A model generated the notes under the pieces. It searched no databases, had not been told where the DNA came from, and worked only from the letters and a program-made list of their open reading frames with translations. A stretch of 64,000 nucleotides of DNA. Source: CAYNFR01 sp964616755. GTDB lineage: Bacteria; Bacteroidota; Bacteroidia; Chitinophagales; Saprospiraceae. The position numbers were made by a program, and so were the translations under genes. Positions 45,532 to 55,025 of the stretch are shown piece after piece (the stretch's first letter is position 1; every line of letters starts with the position of its first letter). The DNA lies in assembly GCA_964616755.1 (NCBI GenBank), contig CAZTSI010000005.1, positions 53,166 to 117,165 of the forward strand, read 5' to 3'.

Positions 45532-46772
45532 AATCGCGTATTTACAACATTGTTTAGCGACGAACCAAAACGATAATTGAGCCCGAAGTAAACGTTGAAA
45601 TTATAATTAGTATTGAGCTGACGGTTTTGTAGCAAGACTTCTTCAAGGGAAAGTGTGCCTTTGGGCAATTGCACCAAATCATACGTCAACGCATAAAACG
45701 ATCCAACATTCACTGCCAATCCCTTGATTAGATTGACGTTTATTTCGGGGTTGATACTCAAACTCCAATATTGTAACTGATTTAAGAATTGGTTAGAAAA
45801 AATGTCTAAGTCGAGCTGTCCCCAATCTTGCAAGAGGCTAAAATCTACAGATAGATTATGACGTAAAAGCCACTCTGATGTCTCGGCACGAAAGGTTGTA
45901 TCCACATAATCGTTGTACAGGCCTCCTATCTCATACCGTATCGCAAATTGTCGCTGACTCGCTTCGGTATATGGAAAAATATTGTATTCGATGGCAGGCG
46001 AAACCCCAATGGAGTGATCATAATTACTAAAAATGCTATTGCGATATGAACCGAGCAAACCACCTGACCATTTATCTGTAAGGCTCAATACGTAAAGCGT
46101 ACGATTGCTAAAGGTATAATTTGTCCCTACAACAGTCGATTCTACATTCCCAACATCGTCAAGTATATTGAATTTTGATACGCTCTTGTTATAGGCAAAA
46201 CTTGAGAAAAGCTTGAGATCATCTGTTGTTCGATTGGCCGTAAAGCGAAGATCAATTCTGCTGGTTCTCGATAACGCCTGATTTTGTAGGCGACCGCTCA
46301 CGCCCGTCGAAAAAGTCCATGCATTCCATGGATCAACTGTTTCTTCTACAGGTTCGTCTCGAGAAACTTTTACGGTATATTCTATTTTGTCAGCGATATT
46401 CGAAGAAAGTAAATAGGGTAGAAGGGCACGTTTTACCGCATTCAAAATGGCACGGCGCGTTATATTAGCGCTTACATTGGGCTCGACGAGAAAACTGATT
46501 GAGTCTGTTCGAATCGTGCCATCTAAATCTCCATTGCTCGTCAAAAGATAAGCAGAGCCACCATTGCCCGTCGTTAGTCTTGTCAACATCATGAATATCT
46601 TGGCATCTTGCCGATCGCGCATGAAATCTATAAATGGTAATTCTTGACGAAAAAATGTAAAATCACAATTTGTGCGACAATCCAGAAACAACTTAGGTTT
46701 ACTTGTTGGCTGCGCACTGAGGGTAATTACATAAAGTAAACACATGGCAAGGAGGAAAATTCGATGCATCAT
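45528..46772 (-). CDS. Outer-membrane-type protein of a conserved unknown family
   Basis: The protein has 414 residues with a signal peptide (MHRIFLLAMCLLYVITLSAQ). The N-terminal ~120 residues form an alpha/beta domain with LFLDCRTNCDFTFFRQELPF and VRDRQDA-like segments, then TTGNGGSAYLLTSNGDLDG. From about residue 150 come repeated amphipathic strands ending in YFGLNYRFGSSLNNVVNTRF, which looks like a beta-barrel. The layout recurs in uncharacterised exported proteins of Bacteroidota and other phyla (recollection, not searched). No function can be assigned. Confidence 0.75.
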   Translation of the reverse strand: MMHRIFLLAMCLLYVITLSAQPTSKPKLFLDCRTNCDFTFFRQELPFIDFMRDRQDAKIFMMLTRLTTGNGGSAYLLTSNGDLDGTIRTDSISFLVEPNVSANITRRAILNAVKRALLPYLLSSNIADKIEYTVKVSRDEPVEETVDPWNAWTFSTGVSGRLQNQALSRTSRIDLRFTANRTTDDLKLFSSFAYNKSVSKFNILDDVGNVESTVVGTNYTFSNRTLYVLSLTDKWSGGLLGSYRNSIFSNYDHSIGVSPAIEYNIFPYTEASQRQFAIRYEIGGLYNDYVDTTFRAETSEWLLRHNLSVDFSLLQDWGQLDLDIFSNQFLNQLQYWSLSINPEINVNLIKGLAVNVGSFYALTYDLVQLPKGTLSLEEVLLQNRQLNTNYNFNVYFGLNYRFGSSLNNVVNTRF

Positions 46773-46874
46773 AGAACAAAAAGAATTCAGACGGTGATTG
46801 GGTTTTTAACCTTGTTCCTTGCGCCTATATTGCCCTAGTTGAATTATTTTGGCAAAAGTCTTTTTGAGAGATTA

Positions 46875-48446
46875 TTAAGGTTGTGGTGAGAGCCTTGGTA
46901 TCAATTCGTTTAACGAAAGAATGTAGAGATTATCTTTATCTAAGGCATAGAGTTGACGATCGATCAGGCAATAACTCGAACACGACATGAAGGTAGCTTT
47001 TATCTTGAATGCTGAATCGATGATAAAGTCAGCGTCTTCATTGCCAATGATAATATACTCGTCGTCAATATGATATTTTAAAAAATAGGCATCCTCCCTG
47101 TACATCAGCTTTTGAATAATCTTTAAATCTTCTGATAATTTGATGAGGTGTTCGTCTTGGGTCATTAATATCACTTCATTCTTTGGGTTGTCTTTCGGAA
47201 TTATTTCATCAAAGCGATCACCTTGATCAAACATGATAAAAACTCTTCTTTTCATTATTCCCTCTAATTTGCCTAAGATGGTTTTGAATTCCTTATTATG
47301 CAGAAGTTGTCCAGAGCTGAGATCATAAACGGCTAACCGTTCTTTATCCATGAAATAAACTCTATTATGCGAGGTCATAAAATCTAAAATGGATTCTATT
47401 GGTGTAACATAATTCTTAACGATTGTTTTGCCAGTTATAAAATCATAAACATGAAAGTATGATTTGCCATAAGGTTTGGTGAGGTTGTTTGTCGTATTAA
47501 CATAACCCGTGTTTACGAGCAAAACAGTTAAGCTATCTCTTTTAAATATAAATGAAGTACCTGTTTCATCTTCTATTAGTTCATCCTGCCAAATCAGATC
47601 TCCATTATAATCGAATTTATGCATGGTTGTTGTGTTAGCATAAAGTATGGTGCTCGAGTCAATGACTACGTTACTATTCATGTTGTAAAACACATTCGTC
47701 GTTGTCCAAAAGTTTAATCGCTCCTTTCCTGTTTTAAAGGTCACTTCCCAAAGCTTTCCTTTTTCAAAATTTATAACATGCAATCCGTCAGCGGAGATCA
47801 GTAAATTTCCATTTTTCAATTGAATAACTTGCCTCCACCCGTACTTTCTTAATACTTCTGTTCGCCATACCTCTTTGCCAGTGCTTATATCGTAGGCTAT
47901 TAGATCGGTCAAGCTTCCTTTGCCTCGAGATGAATAGCCGATTACTCGATTTGTTTTTCTATCGGCTGTCAGCATATTTGCTTTAACCGTCCATAATTCA
48001 TTTCCTGTACTCAATTCGATCAGTTTGCTTTTCAATGGCTGATTTCTAAAAAGCAAATGGTTTAAGTGCAGCACGAAGGTATTCTGATAATTGATCGAAT
48101 GAACCCACTCCAACTTCCTAGTAATCAAATTAAAATTGCCTATATTTCCTTTATTTTTAAAGAATTTTTCATTCTGTGTGATGCCTCTAAATTGAAGTAA
48201 AGCGTTTGAATTTAGTGAATCCAATAAGCCTTTAAAGATACGCTCGCTAAAGTGAATTTGTGTCCCAGTCAATGAGACTTTTGTTTCAGCGAATTGACCT
48301 AACACCTGATTTTCTGTGACGGTGACTTGCGTAATATCTTGTGAGAAAGAGAAATGGGCTAAAGCAAATAAAAAGTAGGCCAGGGCCATCACAAAAATCT
48401 TATTTTTTTGCACGTACATTTCTACGGATTTATACGAAAGATACAT
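46875..48446 (-). CDS. Secreted PQQ-like/WD-type beta-propeller protein, unknown function
   Basis: The protein has 523 residues. A signal peptide is visible if translation starts at the first ATG or at the second in-frame ATG (nt 48419); the hydrophobic core is VMALAYFLFALAHFSFS. The mature part has repeats of the form YDISTGKEVWR, HVYDFITGKTIV and YDLSSGQLLHN, typical of PQQ-like propeller blades, though no cofactor site is evident. It is downstream of trpA on the same strand with a 74-nt gap that contains no clear terminator. Probably a periplasmic or surface propeller. Confidence 0.75.
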   Translation of the reverse strand: MYLSYKSVEMYVQKNKIFVMALAYFLFALAHFSFSQDITQVTVTENQVLGQFAETKVSLTGTQIHFSERIFKGLLDSLNSNALLQFRGITQNEKFFKNKGNIGNFNLITRKLEWVHSINYQNTFVLHLNHLLFRNQPLKSKLIELSTGNELWTVKANMLTADRKTNRVIGYSSRGKGSLTDLIAYDISTGKEVWRTEVLRKYGWRQVIQLKNGNLLISADGLHVINFEKGKLWEVTFKTGKERLNFWTTTNVFYNMNSNVVIDSSTILYANTTTMHKFDYNGDLIWQDELIEDETGTSFIFKRDSLTVLLVNTGYVNTTNNLTKPYGKSYFHVYDFITGKTIVKNYVTPIESILDFMTSHNRVYFMDKERLAVYDLSSGQLLHNKEFKTILGKLEGIMKRRVFIMFDQGDRFDEIIPKDNPKNEVILMTQDEHLIKLSEDLKIIQKLMYREDAYFLKYHIDDEYIIIGNEDADFIIDSAFKIKATFMSCSSYCLIDRQLYALDKDNLYILSLNELIPRLSPQP

Positions 48447-48520
48447 ATTCTAAGTTAGGCTGTATCTGGACCTCAAACAAATATTATATCTATTGAAAGG
48501 CAGCTAGAGCTTTGTTTCTT

Positions 48521-49312
48521 TTAGGTCGAAGGTTCTTGTCGAAGGCGCATTACAAATGTTGAAACTTCTGATACCAAAGTCTCTTCGCGCCAGCCCTCTA
48601 TAGCACGTATGAATGCGCTGCCTACAATAGCACCTTTGGCATATTGGCATGCTTTTTTAAAACTAGCAAAATCATGAATACCAAAGCCAATCAGTGGAGG
48701 TGAGATGAGTTGTAATGAAGCCAATCGATCAAAATATAATTCTTGTGTGTCAGAAATATCCGACTTATTGCCAGTAATGCTGGACTTAGATACGATGTAC
48801 AAAAAGGCTGTACTGAGGCGGTCGGCTTGACGTATGCGCTCATCTGATGTTTCTGGTGTAACTAAAAAACTAATACTCAAATCGAAACGATCGAAAAGAT
48901 GTGCATAATCGCGCTCATAAATATCCAAAGGCAGATCGGGCAATATCAATGCATCTACTCCACTTTTTTTACAATGCTCTAGAAAGCGCAACTCACCAAA
49001 TTGAAGTAATTGATTATAATACCCCATGAGCACAATCGGTATTTGAGTATGTTGTCGAGCTTCGGCTATTTGGCTAAAAAGTAGTTGGAGATTCATACCA
49101 TTTTTGAGTGCAGCGGCACTACTCAATTGAATGGTTTCTCCATCGGCCATAGGGTCAGAATATGGGATACCTATTTCAATAAGATCTACTCCAGCTTTTT
49201 CTAAAGCTAAAATAATCTTGACTGTACTATCTTTCGTTGGATGTCCTGCTGTGAAATATATATTCAGTATGTTTTCCTGCTTACTTGCAAATAGAGCCTT
49301 TATCCGATTCAT
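48521..49312 (-). CDS. trpA: Tryptophan synthase alpha chain
   Basis: A 263-residue TIM barrel that cleaves indole-3-glycerol phosphate to indole and glyceraldehyde 3-phosphate. The catalytic residues lie in LIEIGIPYSDPMADGETIQ (Glu and Asp in the family pattern), and the phosphate-binding GFGIHDF and GAIVGSAFIRAI are present. It is the last gene of the trp operon, 10 nt after trpB. Confidence 0.97.
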   Translation of the reverse strand: MNRIKALFASKQENILNIYFTAGHPTKDSTVKIILALEKAGVDLIEIGIPYSDPMADGETIQLSSAAALKNGMNLQLLFSQIAEARQHTQIPIVLMGYYNQLLQFGELRFLEHCKKSGVDALILPDLPLDIYERDYAHLFDRFDLSISFLVTPETSDERIRQADRLSTAFLYIVSKSSITGNKSDISDTQELYFDRLASLQLISPPLIGFGIHDFASFKKACQYAKGAIVGSAFIRAIEGWREETLVSEVSTFVMRLRQEPST

Positions 49313-49322
49313 TTCTCGCTAA

Positions 49323-50534
49323 TTAGTGGTGTTTAATCATTTTGTCATCGAGATAGTCAATATAGATATTGAGATCTTTGTCTCCTCTACCTGACAAATT
49401 TATAATAACAATATCTTCAGGTTTCAATGATAATTTACCCAGTATGGCTAATGCATGTGACGTTTCAAGTGCAGGTATGATTCCTTCAATTCTACTCAAT
49501 TGCATGGCGGCTTCTAGAGCTTCACTATCTGTAGCGCTAAGCACAATAGCTCGATTAGAAGCGATAAGGTGCGCATGTTGTGGGCCAATGCCAGGGTAAT
49601 CAAGTCCTGCACTAATCGAGTATGGCTCAATTATCTGTCCATCTTCCGTTTGCATTAAGTAGGTCTTACTGCCGTGAATAATGCCGACAGTTCCGAGAAC
49701 AGAAGTAGCGGCGGAGTGTCCTGAATCGATGCCTAATCCAGCGGCTTCTACGGCAACGAGTTTTACACTTTCTTCATCGAGATAGTGATAAAACGCACCG
49801 GCGGCATTGCTACCACCGCCGACGCATGCCACGACATAATCGGGATAGTTTCTACCTTCCTTTTCTTGGAGTTGCTTGATCATCTCCTCGCTAATAACAG
49901 ATTGGAATCGTGCTACCATATCTGGATACGGATGAGGTCCTACCACTGAGCCTATTATATAATGCGTTTCGGAGGGGTGGTTGATCCAATCCCGAATGGC
50001 CTCATTAGTGGCATCTTTTAATGTTTTGCTGCCACTTTCTGCGGGGCGCACTTCAGCGCCGAGCATACGCATTCTGGCCACATTGGGTGATTGACGAGCT
50101 ATGTCTACGCTGCCCATATAGACGATACACTCCAGCCCCATGAGGGCACAGACGGTGGCTGTGGCTACGCCATGTTGACCGGCTCCAGTTTCGGCGATGA
50201 TGCGCTTTTTGCCTAGTCGTTGTGCCAGGAGGATTTGTCCAATGGTGTTGTTTATTTTATGTGCGCCTGTATGGTTTAGATCTTCTCTTTTTAAGTAAAT
50301 TTTAGCGCCATAAAGCGCCGAGAGCCGTTTGGCCAAATATAGCGGCGTTGGTCGACCTACGTAATCTCTCAACAAATCGTCAAATTCCTCTTTGAACGAC
50401 TTCTCCTGAATGATTTCTACATAGTTTTTTTTGAGATGATCAATGTTGCTATGAAGCATTTCAGGTATGTATGCACCTCCAAATTGACCATAAAACCCGT
50501 CTTCGTTAACTTGATATTTTGATTGTATCATCAT
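49323..50534 (-). CDS. trpB: Tryptophan synthase beta chain
   Basis: A 403-residue PLP enzyme condensing indole with serine. The Schiff-base lysine is in HTGAHKINN, the phosphate-cradle GGGSNAAG is present, and ETGAGQHGVATAT contains the catalytic Glu. The start overlaps the end of trpF by 29 nt (two adjacent ATGs are available), implying translational coupling. Confidence 0.98.
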   Translation of the reverse strand: MMIQSKYQVNEDGFYGQFGGAYIPEMLHSNIDHLKKNYVEIIQEKSFKEEFDDLLRDYVGRPTPLYLAKRLSALYGAKIYLKREDLNHTGAHKINNTIGQILLAQRLGKKRIIAETGAGQHGVATATVCALMGLECIVYMGSVDIARQSPNVARMRMLGAEVRPAESGSKTLKDATNEAIRDWINHPSETHYIIGSVVGPHPYPDMVARFQSVISEEMIKQLQEKEGRNYPDYVVACVGGGSNAAGAFYHYLDEESVKLVAVEAAGLGIDSGHSAATSVLGTVGIIHGSKTYLMQTEDGQIIEPYSISAGLDYPGIGPQHAHLIASNRAIVLSATDSEALEAAMQLSRIEGIIPALETSHALAILGKLSLKPEDIVIINLSGRGDKDLNIYIDYLDDKMIKHH

Positions 50535-51135
50535 GCATTTGTTTTATAAATTTTTGGATAAGATCAACATTCTTCACCCCTGGGGATATTTCAAATTTGC
50601 TGTTAAGATCAACGCCTGCGAACATGGGATGATCAATACGTTGAATCAACGTTATATCGCCTGGGCCGATACCACCACTTAACAAAAAGGGTGTTTGCCC
50701 GAGATATTGATCGAGTATGTTCCAATCAAACTTCAATCCTGATCCGCCATAGTCGTTAGAATACGTGTCAAACAAAAAATATTTGCACATCTTAAATCTA
50801 TCCGTAATCGAAAAATCAAACTCTTGACCCACACGAAAAACCTTAATTACCTTTGTAGAACGACTCAATATAGTGCATTGTTCTTCAGATTCATCGCCAT
50901 GAAGCTGGACAAAACTGAGTCGATGTTTCTTGACCTTGGCCAGTATGGTATCTAGATTTTCATTGACAAATACCCCCACATAGTCAATATCGGGGAAGGG
51001 AATTAATACCTCTGTTAACAAACGCTTGCTCTTTGCATAAAAGTTTAACCCGAACATTTGTATCGGCAATTTGCCTAGTGTTTCATGATTGATCACGTGA
51101 TTAATACCACAAATTTTTATAAGTATATCTTTCAT
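50506..51135 (-). CDS. trpF: Phosphoribosylanthranilate isomerase
   Basis: A 209-residue TIM barrel performing the Amadori rearrangement of phosphoribosylanthranilate. The family segments are ILIKICGINH near the N-terminus (catalytic Cys), VQLHGDESEE, FLFDTYSNDYGGSGLKFDW and FLLSGGIGPGD. The ATG overlaps the trpC stop by 3 nt or so, and the 3' end overlaps trpB. Confidence 0.96.
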   Translation of the reverse strand: MKDILIKICGINHVINHETLGKLPIQMFGLNFYAKSKRLLTEVLIPFPDIDYVGVFVNENLDTILAKVKKHRLSFVQLHGDESEEQCTILSRSTKVIKVFRVGQEFDFSITDRFKMCKYFLFDTYSNDYGGSGLKFDWNILDQYLGQTPFLLSGGIGPGDITLIQRIDHPMFAGVDLNSKFEISPGVKNVDLIQKFIKQMHDDTIKISS

Positions 51136-51935
51136 CTTTTGCGCATATAGCGGTCTATAAAGTCAGGTAAATATGTACTTAAATGTGCTTGTTTCATAAA
51201 ATATTCACCGATCAAAAAACCTCTAAATCCAGCTTTATACAATGATGCTAATACATCTGGATCGCTTAGGCCGCTTTCTGCTATTTTTGGCTTTTGGGCA
51301 TCTAACAGAGGCAATAACTTTGAAGAACGATTATAATCAATGACAAAGGTTTCTAAATCTCGATTGTTTACGCCTATGACAGAAATATGTGGCGAAAGCT
51401 TGTCTACATGTCGTTGATCGTGCATCTCCAAAAGGATTTCTAGTCCTATTTCTTGTGCTTCGTGACTTAACTCTTCTATTTTTTCTTTGCTTAATAATTC
51501 AGCGATGAGTAATATCACGTCGGCTCCTAGTGCCTTAGATTCGTATAATTGATAGCGATCAATTATGAATTCTTTGCGCAAAATGGGCACATCGGTGTAT
51601 CGATTTCTTGCGCGTGTAATATAAGCATCTTGACCACCAAAAAAATGCTCGTCCGTAAGTATGGAAAATGCGCTCACATTTGATGCTGCATATATATCCA
51701 AAATCTCTTCCAAGTTGGCTCCAAGATTAATCTTAGGTTTGGACGGGGAGCGATGTTTGAACTCGGCTAAAATTCCGTTTGCTTCTGGTCTTTGAAGATT
51801 ATTGACCAAGGATTGACATGGCTTTGCAAAATATTCCTCATCCTTAAAGCTCAAAAGCGAACGTTTATCCCTTTTTTGTCGAAGTTCTAACTTCTTATGT
51901 TCTGCGATTTTTACGAGCATCTCTTTCATCGGCAA
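51132..51935 (-). CDS. trpC: Indole-3-glycerol phosphate synthase
   Basis: A 267-residue TIM barrel that decarboxylates and closes the ring of CdRP. Diagnostic segments are ILAEFKHRSPSK (catalytic Lys), FSILTDEHFFGG, LRKEFIIDRYQ, VIGVNNRDL and IAESGLSDP. It follows trpD with a 2-nt gap. Confidence 0.97.
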   Translation of the reverse strand: MPMKEMLVKIAEHKKLELRQKRDKRSLLSFKDEEYFAKPCQSLVNNLQRPEANGILAEFKHRSPSKPKINLGANLEEILDIYAASNVSAFSILTDEHFFGGQDAYITRARNRYTDVPILRKEFIIDRYQLYESKALGADVILLIAELLSKEKIEELSHEAQEIGLEILLEMHDQRHVDKLSPHISVIGVNNRDLETFVIDYNRSSKLLPLLDAQKPKIAESGLSDPDVLASLYKAGFRGFLIGEYFMKQAHLSTYLPDFIDRYMRKR

Positions 51936-51937
51936 TA

Positions 51938-52933
51938 TTATTGAAGGTCTAGTAGGCTTGTTAAGGTTTGATAAGCTCGGCCACTTTCTAAAGATGCTTG
52001 TGCGACTTCATAACATTCCACTATAGGTTTTTGTGGTTCAAAACAACGTATCGCAATTGCACTATTTGCCAACACTACTTGTCGTTGGGCAGTAGTACAA
52101 TCGTTGGTTAATACATTGAGGAATATACGCTTAGCATCCTCAACTCCTTCGCCCCCGGCAATAGCTGACAAAGACAAGGTAGATAGTCCAAAGGACTGCG
52201 CATTTATGATTTCTTCGCCACCAGATTGGCTGATGATTTTGGTATCATCTGATAAGCTTATTTCATCAAATCCTGAAAGGCCGTGCACGATGGCGTACTT
52301 CGTATTTTCGCCCTCATAGAGGTATTGATAGAGTCTTAATAATTGAAGGCTGAAAACACCTACCATTTGATGCGTGGGTCGTGCTGGATTTACTAGTGGG
52401 CCTAACATATTAAAGAAAGTCTTCACGCCAAGTTCTTTGCGGATTCCTCCAACTGACCTCAACGCGGGATGAAATAATGGAGCATGTAAGAAGCAGATTC
52501 CGGCCTTTTCTAGTTGCTTCAATAAGACATCTGAATTTGAACTAAAGCGAACACCTAATGCTTCGAGCACATTAGATGATCCACAGCTCGACGATACCCC
52601 ATAGTTACCATGTTTGGTTACTCGATATCCCGCTCCAGCTACGACAAATGCACTGAGGGTACTAATATTGAATGTATTTTTACCGTCTCCGCCCGTTCCA
52701 CAGACATCTATAGATGTCATTCCATGTAGGTTAACTGGCACACATAATTCTTGTAAGGCATCTCTAAAACCTAATAGCTCGTGCAAGGAAATTGCTCTCA
52801 TTAGAAACACCGTAATGAATGATGCCACTTGAGCAGGTGCGTAGATGGACTGGGATATGTCGATTAGTACTTGTTTTGCTTCAGCGCGCTCTAGCTTTTC
52901 ATGATCATATAATCGCTCTAATAGTAGTTTCAT
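51938..52933 (-). CDS. trpD: Anthranilate phosphoribosyltransferase
   Basis: A 331-residue enzyme transferring phosphoribose from PRPP to anthranilate. The glycine-rich CGTGGDGKNTFNIST and KHGNYGVSSSCGSSNVLEALG motifs are characteristic, as is the LGPLVNPARPTHQMVGVF segment. It is a stand-alone trpD, not fused to trpG, and lies 47 nt after trpG. Confidence 0.97.
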   Translation of the reverse strand: MKLLLERLYDHEKLERAEAKQVLIDISQSIYAPAQVASFITVFLMRAISLHELLGFRDALQELCVPVNLHGMTSIDVCGTGGDGKNTFNISTLSAFVVAGAGYRVTKHGNYGVSSSCGSSNVLEALGVRFSSNSDVLLKQLEKAGICFLHAPLFHPALRSVGGIRKELGVKTFFNMLGPLVNPARPTHQMVGVFSLQLLRLYQYLYEGENTKYAIVHGLSGFDEISLSDDTKIISQSGGEEIINAQSFGLSTLSLSAIAGGEGVEDAKRIFLNVLTNDCTTAQRQVVLANSAIAIRCFEPQKPIVECYEVAQASLESGRAYQTLTSLLDLQ

Positions 52934-52980
52934 AGTCGCTTTTCTAGGATAAATTTTTGAAATTCAAAGAGTAAAATAGC

Positions 52981-53550
52981 TTAGAGTTGTAAAAAATTTT
53001 TAATAATAACCTTGCCTTCTGGTGTCATAATCGACTCAGGATGAAATTGAACTCCATACAAGGGTAAGGTGTCGTGCTCCATAGACATAATTTCGCCGCG
53101 ATCATCGGTGCTGGTGACGATAAAATCTTTTGGCATGGTATCTTTTTGAATAACCCAAGAATGATAGCGACCCGCATCAAATGAATTAGGAAGTCCAGTA
53201 AGTATTTTACTTTTTCCCTGAATAAACATTTTTGTTTGTACCCCGTGATAAACATCTTTTAAATTTAACAAAGTGCCTCCAAATACTTCGCCAATGGCCT
53301 GATGGCCTAAACAAACTCCTAGTATCAGTTTCTTTGGTGCAAAATGGCGAATGATTTCTTTGAGCATACCTGCTTCTTCTGGGATTCCTGGCCCTGGAGA
53401 TAGGATGATATATTCAAATTGATCGATTTCTTCTAGTGTTGTTTGGTCATTTCGTCTTATCGTAATGTCATAACCCAGTATCTCTTCAATAAGATGAACC
53501 AAATTGTAAGTGAAGGAGTCGTAATTATCAATAACTATTACTTTTTTCAT
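52981..53550 (-). CDS. trpG: Anthranilate synthase component II (glutamine amidotransferase)
   Basis: A 189-residue class I amidotransferase supplying ammonia to TrpE. The catalytic Cys is in GVCLGHQAIGEVFGG, the oxyanion segment is ILSPGPGIPEEAG, and the His-Glu pair is in VQFHPESIMT. It starts 17 nt after trpE. In some bacteria this subunit is shared with folate synthesis, but its place inside the trp operon favours tryptophan. Confidence 0.97.
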   Translation of the reverse strand: MKKVIVIDNYDSFTYNLVHLIEEILGYDITIRRNDQTTLEEIDQFEYIILSPGPGIPEEAGMLKEIIRHFAPKKLILGVCLGHQAIGEVFGGTLLNLKDVYHGVQTKMFIQGKSKILTGLPNSFDAGRYHSWVIQKDTMPKDFIVTSTDDRGEIMSMEHDTLPLYGVQFHPESIMTPEGKVIIKNFLQL

Positions 53551-53567
53551 GGCTGTCTATTGTTTTC

Positions 53568-54938
53568 TTAAATCTCTTGAGCTCTGAGGATAGCTTTCTT
53601 AAGCGCCCCCAATTTGTTATTTACTTCTTGAAGTTCACTTTCTTCGACGCTGTGGATCACAATGCCAGCTCCTGCCTGCCGTATCAACATATTGCGCATA
53701 CTTAAAAATGAACGAATTATGATGGCATGATTTATATTTCCGTTAAACGAGAGAATACCTATAGCACCACCGTAGAATGTTCGACTATTCGGCTCTAATT
53801 TGTCAATGAGTTGCATTGCTCTATATTTGGGGGCACCAGACAGTGTTCCTGCAGGGAATGTATCTGTATATACCTGAAAGCTATTCTGCTCAGGCGAGAG
53901 ATCACCTGTAACACGTGATACTAAATGGATGACATGTGAGAAGAATTGTACTTCTTTAAAATTTTTGACACTCACTTTTTTTGTGTTCCTGCTCAAATCA
54001 TTTCGCGCCAAATCAACCAGCATGACATGTTCGGCACTTTCTTTAGGGTCAGCTAGGAGTTCTGCCGCCTTTATTTGATCTTTTGCAAATTCACCCGTTC
54101 GCTTAAACGTGCCTGCGATAGGATGAATCTCTGCTTGGCCAGAAGAAACGATCAATTGAGCCTCTGGCGAAGAGCCAAAAATTCGATAAGATCCATAGTC
54201 AAAATAAAATAGATAGGGGCTGGGGTTAATCGATCGCAATGCTCTGTATACATTGAAATCGTCCCCCTTAAAAGGCTGATAATACTTGCGTGCCAGCACT
54301 ATTTGAAAAACGTCACCCCTTTGGCAGTATTCTTTTCCTTTGGTGACTAATGAGCGGTAGTGATCATCTGTCATGTTGGAGTATTCTTCTCCATTTGTCC
54401 GAAAATCGAAGGTTTGATGATCTTGTCGTTGCACCATATTGATCACTTCAAGAATCCGCGACTTTTCTCCTTCTGGAGTATTTTCGATCACATAGATATT
54501 CTCATAAAAATGGTCGAATACCAGCACATGACGATAATAGTCGTAGCGAATCTCCGGTATAGTTTCGTCATTCTTGCTTCTATCAAAAGGTAAGCTCTCA
54601 AAATATGGTACTGCATTGTAGCCAGTGTATCCGTAAACAGATTGATGAAACATGTATTCGTGGTCACCACTAATCTCAAATGAGCACATGAAATCATTCA
54701 TTTCTGTAACTATATCAAAGGTCGACTTTTGTAGGTCATTAATCGTAAGAACACCATTTTCGACTTTGATGGTTGCCAACGGATCAAAGGCGATAAAGGA
54801 ATAACTATTCTCTTTACTGGCATAATCAGAACTTTCTAGCAAAATGGCTTGCGGGAAAAACTCGCGTATTTTAAGGTATTGACTGACAGGAGTAGTCAGA
54901 TCCCCAATCAATCGATGACAAATGCTTGTAATTTTCAT
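53568..54938 (-). CDS. trpE: Anthranilate synthase component I
   Basis: A 456-residue chorismate-utilising enzyme. The N-terminal AILLESSD carries the LLES motif associated with tryptophan feedback inhibition. The C-terminal catalytic domain has IAGTFKRTG, DLARNDLSR, AGTLSGAPKYRAM and YGGAIG. It is the first structural gene of trpEGDCFBA. A leader ORF with three Trp codons and a terminator-type hairpin lie directly upstream, the U-tract ending 13 nt before the ATG, so expression is probably controlled by attenuation in addition to feedback inhibition. Confidence 0.97.
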   Translation of the reverse strand: MKITSICHRLIGDLTTPVSQYLKIREFFPQAILLESSDYASKENSYSFIAFDPLATIKVENGVLTINDLQKSTFDIVTEMNDFMCSFEISGDHEYMFHQSVYGYTGYNAVPYFESLPFDRSKNDETIPEIRYDYYRHVLVFDHFYENIYVIENTPEGEKSRILEVINMVQRQDHQTFDFRTNGEEYSNMTDDHYRSLVTKGKEYCQRGDVFQIVLARKYYQPFKGDDFNVYRALRSINPSPYLFYFDYGSYRIFGSSPEAQLIVSSGQAEIHPIAGTFKRTGEFAKDQIKAAELLADPKESAEHVMLVDLARNDLSRNTKKVSVKNFKEVQFFSHVIHLVSRVTGDLSPEQNSFQVYTDTFPAGTLSGAPKYRAMQLIDKLEPNSRTFYGGAIGILSFNGNINHAIIIRSFLSMRNMLIRQAGAGIVIHSVEESELQEVNNKLGALKKAILRAQEI

Positions 54939-54950
54939 ATCCTATTTGTT

Positions 54951-54990
54951 TAAAGAAAAATGGCTTGCCGAATCTTCGACAAGCCATTTT
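54951..54990 (-). terminator. trp attenuator: intrinsic terminator in the trpE leader
   Basis: On the minus strand AAAATGGCTTGTCGA (54990-54976), loop AGAT, and TCGGCAAGCCATTTT (54971-54957) form a continuous 15-bp stem with one U-G pair. It is followed by a TTTTTCTTTA tract ending 13 nt before the trpE ATG. A terminator here would stop transcription before trpE. Its 5' arm and loop are complementary to the upstream leader (55025-55007), so an alternative fold is possible. Confidence 0.85.
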
Positions 54991-55006
54991 ATATTATCAT
55001 ACAATG

Positions 55007-55025
55007 ATGGACTATAGCGATTCGG
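55007..55025 (-). promoter_or_regulatory. Candidate antiterminator segment of the trp leader
   Basis: Minus-strand CCGAATC (55025-55019) is perfectly complementary to GATTCGG (54974-54968) in the terminator loop and 3' arm. The adjacent AGTCCAT (55013-55007) pairs with ATGGCT (54987-54982) in the 5' arm with one bulge. The two pairings are nested, giving one structure exclusive of the terminator. CCATCATTG (55010-55002) can instead pair with the Trp-codon run. Confidence 0.55.
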
